6,906 bases of DNA from Nanosynbacter sp. (GCA_015257665.1 JABZJS010000022.1:1-6906), one strand, 5' to 3'; shown: positions 1 to 5,699, numbered from the stretch's first letter. The notes: generated by a model from the sequence alone, not told the origin. Numbers and translations are program-made.

Positions 1-2102
1 TCGGCATAGCTCATCTGCGCGGCGGCGGCCAGGCCATGCTGGCTCATCCCATACAGCACCCCAAAGTTCACCACCTTGGCCCGGCGGCGCTGCTCCTTCG
101 TCACCACGTCGAGTGGTACCCCATACACCTGGGCGGCCGTATTCGCGTGGATATCAATATCGGTATTAAAATCGCGAATCATCGCCTCCTCCCCCGACAG
201 CACGGCCGCCAGGCGCAGCTCAAACTGCGAATAGTCGGCATTGACAAACACATTGCCCGGCGCTGGCACAAAGGCATCGCGAACGTGCCGCCCCAGCTCA
301 CTGCGAATTGGGATGTTTTGCAAATTTGGGTCAGTACTACTGAGTCGGCCCGTCGCCACCACATCTTGGTTGAAGGTGGTGTGGATATAGCCCGCGTCGT
401 CGGTCAGCTGTGGCAGCGCCTCAACATACGTATTTTGCAGCTTCGTCAGCTCGCGGTAGCGCTCCACGAGCCCAATAATCGGGTGATGCGGCCGGAGCTT
501 ATCCAGCTCCTTCTGGCTCGTCGAGTAACCCGTCTTGCCCTTCTTAATGCCCGCTGTTGGCAACTGGAGTTTCACAAAGAGCGCCTCGGCTAGCTGGGCC
601 GGGCTGCCAATATTAAGCTCATACCCCACCATGCCATAAATCTGCTGCTGCAGCTCGGCGATCTCGCTACTCAAGGTGCGCTGCATCGCCGCAAGCGTGC
701 GACTATCAAGCCGGATACCGCGCCACTCCATCCGCGCTAGCACAGGAATAAGCGGAAAGTCCATTGTCCGTGCCACCCGGGCAAGCTCGGGCAGCGCATC
801 AAGCGCCTGAGTTTGCTCATCGTATACCGCCCACAGCGCACTAATAGCGAGGCGTGGGTCATCGAGCAATTCGAGCCCCGCGAGATCAGCCAGCGCCCGC
901 GACGTACGCAGGGGATTAAGCAAAAACGACCCCTGGGCAGTATCGTGCTTCACGACTGGCAGCTGCCGCACGCCACGAGCCAGTAAGCGGCGTAATAATT
1001 CCTTGGTGCGGTGCCCGACAATCGGCACATGCGGAATAACATCAATCGCATCACGCCAGCTCAGGCGGGCTGCCTTACCTCGCTCGTGGCTCACCCAGAC
1101 GCCGCCCTCGACCGGCCAGACCAGCAGCTCTTTAGCCATCAGGAAAAGTGCCTTAGCCTGATGAGCAGGCAGCTCGGCCGCATGCTGCACCACTGGTGCG
1201 TCAGATGGCTGAGTACTCTCTGCCGCCTGCATCTGCGGCGGCACGTGGTGCAGCAAACTACGAAATTCCAGCCGCTGTAACATCGCCCGCACCGCCGCTG
1301 GGTCGCAGTTATCCATCGCCATCGCTGCTCGGTCAAGCGTCACTGGTGCGTCGGTATATAGCCGGGCTAGCTCGCGGCTCATATAGGCCGAATCTTTGCC
1401 CTGCTCCAGCTTGCGCCGCAAGGTATCTTTGACCTGCCAGAGGTTATCATAAAGGTTGTCAAGCGTGTCGAATTGCTGCAGCAGCTTAACCGCCGTCTTC
1501 TCTCCCACGCCTGGCACGCCCGGGATATTATCCGACGCATCGCCCTTGAGGCTCTTAAAGTCGAGGAACTGGCCAATCCGAATACCATAGCGCTGCTCAA
1601 AAGCAGGAACGTCAAATTTGTCGATATTAGTCAAGCCTTTCTTGAGGGCATAGAGGTAGGTATTTTGGTCGAGTATTTGCAAGGCGTCAAGATCGCTCGT
1701 AATGAGATACGTCTCGATATCCCCCTCCTGCTCAGCCTGGGCATCGAGCGTCGCCATAATATCGTCTGCCTCATAGTCATCAAACTCATACAGCGGCCAG
1801 CCAAACGCCTGCAAAAGCTCATGGAGTAGCGGTATCTGGGCGTAAAAATCTGGCGGAGCCGGCTTACGACCAGCCTTGTATTGGTCGTAAATGGCAAGAC
1901 GGCGGCGGATATTCGTCTTCGGTTTATCCCACGCTACGCACACATAGTCTGGCTGGAGGCGCTTGATCAGCTCTAGGCTCAGCGCCGCAAAGCCATACAC
2001 CCCGCCAGTTGGCGTCCCATCGGCCGTCGAAAGATTGGGCATGGCATAGTACCCACGGTAGAACACACTTTTGCCATCGATAATCACTAGGCGCTTCATC
2101 AT
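1..2102 (-). CDS. polA: DNA polymerase I, 3' end cut by window edge
   Basis: Family A DNA polymerase for repair and lagging-strand processing. One open frame gives 700 residues before the left edge; relatives are usually 850-930, so the C-terminal palm with motif C is missing. Numbered from the second ATG (2099), the 5' nuclease domain (about 1-285) shows IIDGKS, AWDKP, YEADD (109-113), TSDLDALQ and the helix-hairpin-helix stretch LKGDASDNIPGVPGVGEKTA (184-203). Residues 310-420 hold the position of the 3'-5' exonuclease but lack the DxE motif, so proofreading is probably absent. The polymerase part has TGRLSSTDPNLQNIP, motif A DYSQFELR (D622) and the O-helix RRRAKVVNFGVLYG, whose F679 matches Taq F667. 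Two ATGs stand in tandem (2102 and 2099). I chose 2102 because it lies 6 bases after a strong -10 element, with no Shine-Dalgarno: a leaderless arrangement. Identification is firm. Confidence 0.97.
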   Translation of the reverse strand, partial: MMKRLVIIDGKSVFYRGYYAMPNLSTADGTPTGGVYGFAALSLELIKRLQPDYVCVAWDKPKTNIRRRLAIYDQYKAGRKPAPPDFYAQIPLLHELLQAFGWPLYEFDDYEADDIMATLDAQAEQEGDIETYLITSDLDALQILDQNTYLYALKKGLTNIDKFDVPAFEQRYGIRIGQFLDFKSLKGDASDNIPGVPGVGEKTAVKLLQQFDTLDNLYDNLWQVKDTLRRKLEQGKDSAYMSRELARLYTDAPVTLDRAAMAMDNCDPAAVRAMLQRLEFRSLLHHVPPQMQAAESTQPSDAPVVQHAAELPAHQAKALFLMAKELLVWPVEGGVWVSHERGKAARLSWRDAIDVIPHVPIVGHRTKELLRRLLARGVRQLPVVKHDTAQGSFLLNPLRTSRALADLAGLELLDDPRLAISALWAVYDEQTQALDALPELARVARTMDFPLIPVLARMEWRGIRLDSRTLAAMQRTLSSEIAELQQQIYGMVGYELNIGSPAQLAEALFVKLQLPTAGIKKGKTGYSTSQKELDKLRPHHPIIGLVERYRELTKLQNTYVEALPQLTDDAGYIHTTFNQDVVATGRLSSTDPNLQNIPIRSELGRHVRDAFVPAPGNVFVNADYSQFELRLAAVLSGEEAMIRDFNTDIDIHANTAAQVYGVPLDVVTKEQRRRAKVVNFGVLYGMSQHGLAAAAQMSYA

Positions 2103-2108
2103 AGTTCT

Positions 2109-2117
2109 AGTATAGCA
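2109..2117 (-). promoter_or_regulatory. polA extended -10 promoter
   Basis: On the minus strand TGC directly precedes TATACT (2114-2109), an extended -10 element. No good -35 is seen at 16-18 bases. Transcription would begin about 6-7 bases downstream, at the first ATG of polA (2102), giving a leaderless mRNA. The same block, GCTATACTAGAA, precedes the kinase gene at 5034-5045. Confidence 0.7.
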
Positions 2118-2132
2118 TTGGTGCGGCACCAA
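2118..2132. repeat. Perfect 7-bp inverted repeat upstream of polA -10
   Basis: TTGGTGC and GCACCAA flank a single base, forming a palindrome that abuts the polA extended -10 in the spacer region. It could be an operator for polA or the end of hydrolase transcription, but no T-run follows on either strand, which argues against a terminator. Confidence 0.5.
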
Positions 2133-2151
2133 AGCGTATCACAAACACCCC

Positions 2152-3393
2152 CTACTCCCTGCCCTCCAGCTTCGGCGTAGGCTGAGCGCGGTGGCGACGG
2201 CGACGCCACCACCATACCAGCCAGCCAGCTAGTGCGATAAGCAGCAAACACAGGCTTATCAGCAGTGCCGGCACAAAGTTGCTCATCAGCTCAGCCAGCG
2301 GACCCTTGGCAGTAAACGCGTCCTTTTTCTTCTTCACCGTCATCCGTTTGGTACCCGGCTTTTTATCTTTCTTGTCGTCCTTTTTTTCTGGTGGCTTTTC
2401 ACTAGTAGTTGGAGCACCACTTTGGTATACCTTGACGTAGTCGATAAGGAAGGTCTGGTTGGCAAACTTCTTCGATGAGTCGGGCGGGTGCTCCTCACTC
2501 TTCCACTCCACATAATCGTTGAGAATAACATACCACGTATCGTCAAAGACCTGCTTGAATTGATTCGCGTCCATGCCCATTTTTGCTGGTTTTTCTGCTG
2601 GAACTCGAGCGGTTGGATGACTCTTCTCGTCGCCCGCTCGATAGTTATACACCAGCACCGGCTGGTTATCCACGAAGAATCTGACCGTCTCACCATCATA
2701 TTCCGTCGCCCAGACATGCCAGTTGTTCGCCAATGTCACTGGGGATGGTATGAGATTCTCTCGGCTATGCCCTAACCCCTTCGTCTTCCATATCTGTGAT
2801 GACGGGCTGTGGTAACAACGAATATGCGTCGTCGACCATGTGTAGGTCGGCGTCCATGAATACCACTCCAGTATGTCGAGCTCACCATAGGGGTCATTCG
2901 CTTGCTTGTTGTTGCTACAGTTGGCAAGCGTCACACTATTGCGCAGCCAAATAGCTGGGCGCGTCCCATTCTCGCCATTCCAATTAATCTTCGCTCGTAC
3001 CTCCACACGGAATGGCTTATGCCCATCGAGCACCCGACCTGACTCCACTCGCCCACTCTGGTAGCGTGTCATCTTGCCAGACGGGCACGGATCTTGGCTC
3101 GCATTACTATCGCCCAGCGGCTCAGCCACACTCGACACGCAGTGACGCCGGGTCGTAATCTGCAAAGAACCGTTAGTTACCGCAACGTTATTGGCGCTAT
3201 ATGCCAAATGTTCCTTGCCATAATTATCTTTATTTTGCTGAAGAATCTTCCAATTCGACAGTGGCGTCGTAAACTCCTCGTTATACACCATCTGCCACTG
3301 CTGCGCCTGGGCAATCCCACCAAACATCACCGACACAACACCCGCAATGAGCACACTCATCACTCCACTCACTAACCCACCTCGTCGCTGCAC
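2152..3393 (-). CDS. Secreted, membrane-anchored family-16 glycoside hydrolase
   Basis: Predicted endo-acting beta-glucan or galactan hydrolase on the cell surface. It has 413 residues. The start is GTG 3393, because GAGGAG (3405-3400) lies 6 bases upstream; an earlier in-frame GTG at 3414 would place this site inside the gene and lengthen the n-region. A Sec signal peptide (1-30) ends in AQA before Gln31. The GH16 jelly-roll spans about 33-325, with TRPAIWL and the signature ELDILE at 171-176: E171 nucleophile, D173, E176 acid/base, the beta-bulge form of the motif. Four cysteines (85, 103, 159, 193) could form two disulfides. A Lys/Pro-rich linker (about 327-360) leads to a hydrophobic helix (373-396) and an Arg-rich tail, so the enzyme should face outward on a C-terminal anchor. 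The substrate cannot be read from the sequence; laminarin-like beta-1,3-glucan is one possibility. Confidence 0.93.
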   Translation of the reverse strand: MQRRGGLVSGVMSVLIAGVVSVMFGGIAQAQQWQMVYNEEFTTPLSNWKILQQNKDNYGKEHLAYSANNVAVTNGSLQITTRRHCVSSVAEPLGDSNASQDPCPSGKMTRYQSGRVESGRVLDGHKPFRVEVRAKINWNGENGTRPAIWLRNSVTLANCSNNKQANDPYGELDILEWYSWTPTYTWSTTHIRCYHSPSSQIWKTKGLGHSRENLIPSPVTLANNWHVWATEYDGETVRFFVDNQPVLVYNYRAGDEKSHPTARVPAEKPAKMGMDANQFKQVFDDTWYVILNDYVEWKSEEHPPDSSKKFANQTFLIDYVKVYQSGAPTTSEKPPEKKDDKKDKKPGTKRMTVKKKKDAFTAKGPLAELMSNFVPALLISLCLLLIALAGWLVWWWRRRRHRAQPTPKLEGRE

Positions 3394-3422
3394 TCCTATC
3401 TCCTCAGTCTGCACTATCCGTG

Positions 3423-3451
3423 CTTATATACGTTATTATATAAGTGTACAC
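3423..3451 (-). promoter_or_regulatory. Hydrolase -10 region with two palindromes
   Basis: A minus-strand TATAAT (3440-3435) lies about 42 bases before the hydrolase start, giving a leader of roughly 35 bases that contains its Shine-Dalgarno. No good -35 is seen at 17 bases. The -10 sits within an inverted repeat, CTTATATA (3423-3430) and TATATAAG (3437-3444). The perfect palindrome GTGTACAC (3444-3451) lies just upstream of it. These arms are candidate operator sites for regulated expression. Confidence 0.5.
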
Positions 3452-3560
3452 ATTTCGTCGGATTTTTCAATTGCTATAGCATGAGCGGTATCTTGCAGTA
3501 CAAAACGCGGCGTTACGTCGCAAGACGAACCACACCCACGCCGCCCCATCTCTACTACTC

Positions 3561-3600
3561 AATAGCACCCCTCGCTGCGCGCTAAAAGGGGTGCTATTTT
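3561..3600 (+). terminator. Intrinsic terminator-like hairpin, plus strand
   Basis: Perfect 12-bp arms AATAGCACCCCT (3561-3572) and AGGGGTGCTATT (3587-3598) enclose a 14-base loop. On the plus strand the second arm runs into TTTT. On the minus strand no T-run follows. No annotated plus-strand gene ends here, so it points to an unannotated short transcript, or it serves another structural role. Confidence 0.55.
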
Positions 3601-3614
3601 GCTACAAAATATAT

Positions 3615-3684
3615 CGTTTGTGCGAATATGGAGGCGAGTGTTTTGCAATTCATTTCACAAACGTTACGACGCCAAAAAACACTC
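3615..3684. repeat. Interlocked inverted repeats (pseudoknot-like)
   Basis: CGTTTGTG (3615-3622) is complementary to CACAAACG (3656-3663), and GAGTGTTTT (3636-3644) to AAAACACTC (3676-3684). The two perfect pairings cross, which is the topology of an H-type pseudoknot with connecting segments of 13, 11 and 12 bases. Whether this region is transcribed, and from which strand, cannot be told. Confidence 0.4.
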
Positions 3685-3697
3685 ATCTACAGAGTAT
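3674..3697 (-). terminator. Weak terminator candidate for the Wbl genes
   Basis: Read on the minus strand, ATACTC (3697-3692) pairs with GAGTGT (3684-3679) with one G-T wobble around a 7-base loop. A run of five further T residues follows (3678-3674). It lies about 85 bases past the Wbl stop. The stem is short and overlaps an arm of the crossing repeat, so the call is tentative. Confidence 0.3.
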
Positions 3698-3779
3698 GAT
3701 TTAACAGTCGTATAATATACGAAAACCCTATTCTTACTATTTTGTCGTCTGAGTATACAGTGGGCAGACAGGTATATAT

Positions 3780-4181
3780 CTATTCTTGATAGACCTTTTT
3801 GCCTATATTCTTTAACTGTGTTACTGTACTATTCGCACCCTGCCACGTACCAGGCTCTATTCCACCCCATATACCTGGCACTGGTTTGCCTTTTCTCGCA
3901 AGCAAAGCACGAAGCACTGCACATTCACCAATAGCCGAGCATGTCTCACACTGCCTTAGTGCTCTGATATATTCGGGCGATCGGGGATCCTCACTAAAAT
4001 GATCACCCTCTTCCTTACGACATGCGGCATTATCCATCCAATCCTGCGGTAATGGCATGCCTTTGCGCTGCACTGCCCATATCGCGCGCGCTCTTTGCCC
4101 ACTCGGTACTCCCTTGCTAAATTCACTTCGTGGTATCGAGCCCCATAGTTGTTTGCGTAGCATTGGTGATTGTTTTGTCAT
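3780..4181 (-). CDS. WhiB-like Fe-S transcription factor, single domain
   Basis: A 133-residue protein with the Wbl pattern. Residues 47-54 read DWMDNAAC; the cysteines are C54, C78, C81 and C87 (C-X23-C-X2-C-X5-C), which in known Wbl proteins ligate a [4Fe-4S] cluster. The canonical turn GIWGG sits at 103-107 and the C-terminus is Lys-rich (KNIGKKVYQE). Family role: sensing redox or NO and binding the primary sigma factor. The open frame runs back to an ATG at 4430, but that overlaps the upstream Wbl gene by 167 bases. I prefer ATG 4181: it follows a TGG-AATAAT -10-like element by 9 bases and makes the distance to the first cluster cysteine (54) match the upstream paralogue (52). ATG 4232 is the alternative. 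Base composition is visibly lower in G+C than the upstream gene. Domain confidence is high, start confidence moderate. Confidence 0.82.
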   Translation of the reverse strand: MTKQSPMLRKQLWGSIPRSEFSKGVPSGQRARAIWAVQRKGMPLPQDWMDNAACRKEEGDHFSEDPRSPEYIRALRQCETCSAIGECAVLRALLARKGKPVPGIWGGIEPGTWQGANSTVTQLKNIGKKVYQE

Positions 4182-4190
4182 AGCTTCTGC

Positions 4191-4199
4191 ATTATTCCA
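4191..4199 (-). promoter_or_regulatory. Possible internal promoter for the single-domain Wbl gene
   Basis: On the minus strand TGG precedes AATAAT (4196-4191), an extended -10-like element 9 bases before ATG 4181. The spacing equals that of the upstream Wbl gene (TGG-TACAAT, 9 bases, ATG). It would give a leaderless or nearly leaderless transcript. No -35 is evident. Confidence 0.35.
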
Positions 4200-4263
4200 C
4201 ACGCCTGTTATTTTGCCAAGCATAAGCAACATGCAGCCTATCCACGCTCGACCACGTTCCTCC

Positions 4264-4980
4264 TTAGCGTCGCCGAGCCCGCCGCTGCTTGGGTTTGGGC
4301 ATGCCCCACTGCCGGCGGTCGGCTTGGGTCGTGCCGCCACGGACATCACCAGCAGCGATAATACGCTGGTATCCCCGCAGTGCAAAGAGTAAGCATTCAG
4401 CCGCCACCGGGCACCCAGCACAATCTTCACGCTGCTCGGGCTCTATCTGCTGCTTCGTCTCAGCATCAATACACAGCGCCAAGCGAGCAAAAGTCTGCGA
4501 CGTGGGAATATATCCAATATGTCGCCGCTCGGCCATACACTGCTCCGCCCAGGCGATCCGTGCCCGAGGCGTATCATTGATGTGGACGGCGTGATGCATG
4601 ACAGCAGTGAGCATGGTAGACTGGCTGGGGAGATCGGCTGGCGTAGGACCATCCGTCAGTTGTCTGCGCTGCTGTGCCGTTAAGCCAGCACATATCCCCG
4701 ACACTCCTTCTCTCACCGCATATGCCGCGCACACATCAATCACCGCACAACCAATGCAGCGCCGCAGCGCCAGTGCCGTATCTTCTGGTTTGCCACTAAA
4801 ATATTCTTCACTCGTGGCTGGGCTGCAGGCAGCATCGCGCATCCATTGCGACGGAAGCGCCGCTCCCTCTCGCTGCCGCACCCGCATCCGCAAATAGAAA
4901 ATGCGCGACGCACAGTCGATTGGTGCGTAGCGGGGGAGTCGCTCTGGTCGTGATGGCTGTGCAGCTGGCTGCTCTTCCAT
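4264..4980 (-). CDS. Tandem double-domain WhiB-like protein
   Basis: A 238-residue protein with two Wbl-type cysteine modules. Domain 1: QWMRDAAC, then C52, C75, C78, C84 (C-X22-C-X2-C-X5-C) and a turn reading GICAG (95-99), where the usual GVWGG tryptophan is a cysteine; TAQQRRQL follows, as in the Wbl LSERERRRL helix. Domain 2: C170, C187, C190, C196 (C-X16-C-X2-C-X5-C, an unusually short first gap) and GDVRGG (211-216), then a basic tail, PKPKQRRARRR, resembling Wbl DNA-binding tails. Both cysteine sets are complete, so two clusters are possible. The start ATG 4980 follows a TGG-TACAAT element by 9 bases without a Shine-Dalgarno. The paralogue lies directly downstream on the same strand, and the kinase diverges 66 bases away. 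I know of no described tandem Wbl protein; other CX2CX5C zinc modules remain possible for domain 2. Confidence 0.8.
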   Translation of the reverse strand: MEEQPAAQPSRPERLPRYAPIDCASRIFYLRMRVRQREGAALPSQWMRDAACSPATSEEYFSGKPEDTALALRRCIGCAVIDVCAAYAVREGVSGICAGLTAQQRRQLTDGPTPADLPSQSTMLTAVMHHAVHINDTPRARIAWAEQCMAERRHIGYIPTSQTFARLALCIDAETKQQIEPEQREDCAGCPVAAECLLFALRGYQRIIAAGDVRGGTTQADRRQWGMPKPKQRRARRR

Positions 4981-4989
4981 ACTATCTTT

Positions 4990-4998
4990 ATTGTACCA
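4990..4998 (-). promoter_or_regulatory. Extended -10 promoter of the double-domain Wbl gene
   Basis: On the minus strand TGG precedes TACAAT (4995-4990). The ATG at 4980 lies 9 bases further on, so the predicted mRNA has a leader of roughly 0-3 bases. No convincing -35 is present. Confidence 0.5.
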
Positions 4999-5031
4999 CT
5001 CCCCGCGCTGCTAACCATAAGCGTCATCATC

Positions 5032-5040
5032 TGCTATACT
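5032..5040 (+). promoter_or_regulatory. Extended -10 promoter of the kinase gene
   Basis: TGC precedes TATACT (5035-5040), and the start codon follows 6 bases later (AGAAGC, then ATG 5047). Motif and spacing are almost identical to the polA promoter, which predicts a leaderless mRNA. No -35 is recognised. It shares the 66-base divergent intergenic region with the double Wbl promoter. Confidence 0.65.
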
Positions 5041-5046
5041 AGAAGC

Positions 5047-5622
5047 ATGAATCATCCATCTCACCCGACGACAATCCTTGCCTTCGTTGGCCTCTCAGGT
5101 GCAGGCAAGAGCGAGGCAGTCAACCACGTCGCACGCCTTGGCATCCCCAAGGTCTACGCTGGTGGCATCCTCTACGACGAAATGCGCCGCCGCGGCATCG
5201 CTATCACCCCGCAATCACAAGCCAAATTTCGCAAAGCCTGGCGCGAAGAGGCTGGCAAAGACATCATCATTCGCACCGCTGCCGAGCAAATGCAGCGCCT
5301 CGCCGCCGCTGGGCAGCGCCACATCCTCTTTGACGGCCTCTACTCCTGGACAGAGTACAAGTACCTCACTCACCACTTCCCGGGTGAGCTCGTTGTCGCT
5401 GCCATCGTTGCGCCCAAACAACTCCGCCACCGCCGCCTCGCCCAGCGACCCGAGCGGCCCTTTACCGCGCAAGAAGCAATCGCCCGCGACTGGTCGGAAA
5501 TTGAAGATATCGAGAAGGGCGGCCCCATCGCCATTGCCGACCACTTCATCTCCAACAGCCACGATCTCACCGAACTCTACCAGCAAGTCGATGCTCTCTG
5601 CCGCGAGATTGGTTGGCTGTAA
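5047..5622 (+). CDS. P-loop nucleotide kinase (AAA_17/18, UPF0200-like)
   Basis: A 191-residue single-domain P-loop NTPase with an adenylate-kinase-like fold, probably cytosolic. Walker A is GLSGAGKS (15-22). HILFDG (92-97) has a Walker-B-like Asp. A basic segment, PKQLRHRR (123-130), is a likely LID region, followed by ARDWSEI (146-152) and IADHFISN (163-170). The order of these motifs, and YAGGILYDEMRRRG after the P-loop, resemble the archaeal UPF0200 and dephospho-CoA-kinase-like group. The phosphate acceptor cannot be read from the sequence; a nucleotide or dephospho-CoA are candidates. No other CoA-pathway gene is nearby. The start ATG 5047 is 6 bases after TATACT with no Shine-Dalgarno. 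It diverges from the Wbl genes, and a 7-bp hairpin follows the TAA by one base. Confidence 0.8.
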   Translation: MNHPSHPTTILAFVGLSGAGKSEAVNHVARLGIPKVYAGGILYDEMRRRGIAITPQSQAKFRKAWREEAGKDIIIRTAAEQMQRLAAAGQRHILFDGLYSWTEYKYLTHHFPGELVVAAIVAPKQLRHRRLAQRPERPFTAQEAIARDWSEIEDIEKGGPIAIADHFISNSHDLTELYQQVDALCREIGWL

Positions 5623-5623
5623 A

Positions 5624-5640
5624 ATACCCCGGTGGGGTAT
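5624..5640 (+). terminator. Hairpin just after the kinase stop
   Basis: Perfect 7-bp arms ATACCCC and GGGGTAT enclose a 3-base loop, starting one base after the TAA. The plus strand lacks a T-run afterwards, while the minus strand reads TTTT immediately after the stem. It may act as a weak or bidirectional terminator, or as a 3' end stabiliser. Confidence 0.4.
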
Positions 5641-5699
5641 AGTAAAAATGAGCAATCTACCCACCGACACTTTTTGCCAGCACCCTATCACTACATCAT

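Larger units (their letters stand above)
3394..3779. other. Intergenic region rich in inverted repeats
   Basis: This 386-base stretch between the single Wbl gene and the hydrolase holds no recognisable protein gene. Reading along the plus strand it contains: the hydrolase ribosome binding site and promoter (3400-3451); a nested hairpin at 3507-3544, with outer arms GCGGCGT/ACGCCGC and inner stem CGTC/GACG closing a GCAA (GNRA) loop; a 12-bp terminator-like hairpin (3561-3598); crossing arms at 3615-3684; a weak terminator candidate for the Wbl genes (3674-3697); and the imperfect palindrome TCGTATAATATACGA (3709-3723). The GNRA loop and the T-tail both fit plus-strand transcription, so a small structured RNA ending near 3600 is possible. 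I do not recognise a known RNA family (not tRNA, tmRNA, SRP RNA or RNase P RNA). Confidence 0.6.

Noticed and set aside
36..1829. Plus-strand ORFs across polA
   Set aside because: They are shadows of the polA frame, which is continuous on the minus strand and carries all family motifs.
3435..3470. TTGAAA (3470-3465) as the -35 of the hydrolase promoter
   Set aside because: The spacer to TATAAT is 24 bases, too long for a sigma-70 promoter.
3480..3700. tmRNA, RNase P RNA or SRP RNA in the structured gap
   Set aside because: None of their conserved core sequences or end pairings is present.
3780..4430. Long form of the single-domain Wbl gene starting at ATG 4430
   Set aside because: It would overlap the upstream Wbl gene by 167 bases on the same strand. 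The extra residues resemble no domain and have no start signal; a later start matches the paralogue's N-terminal length.
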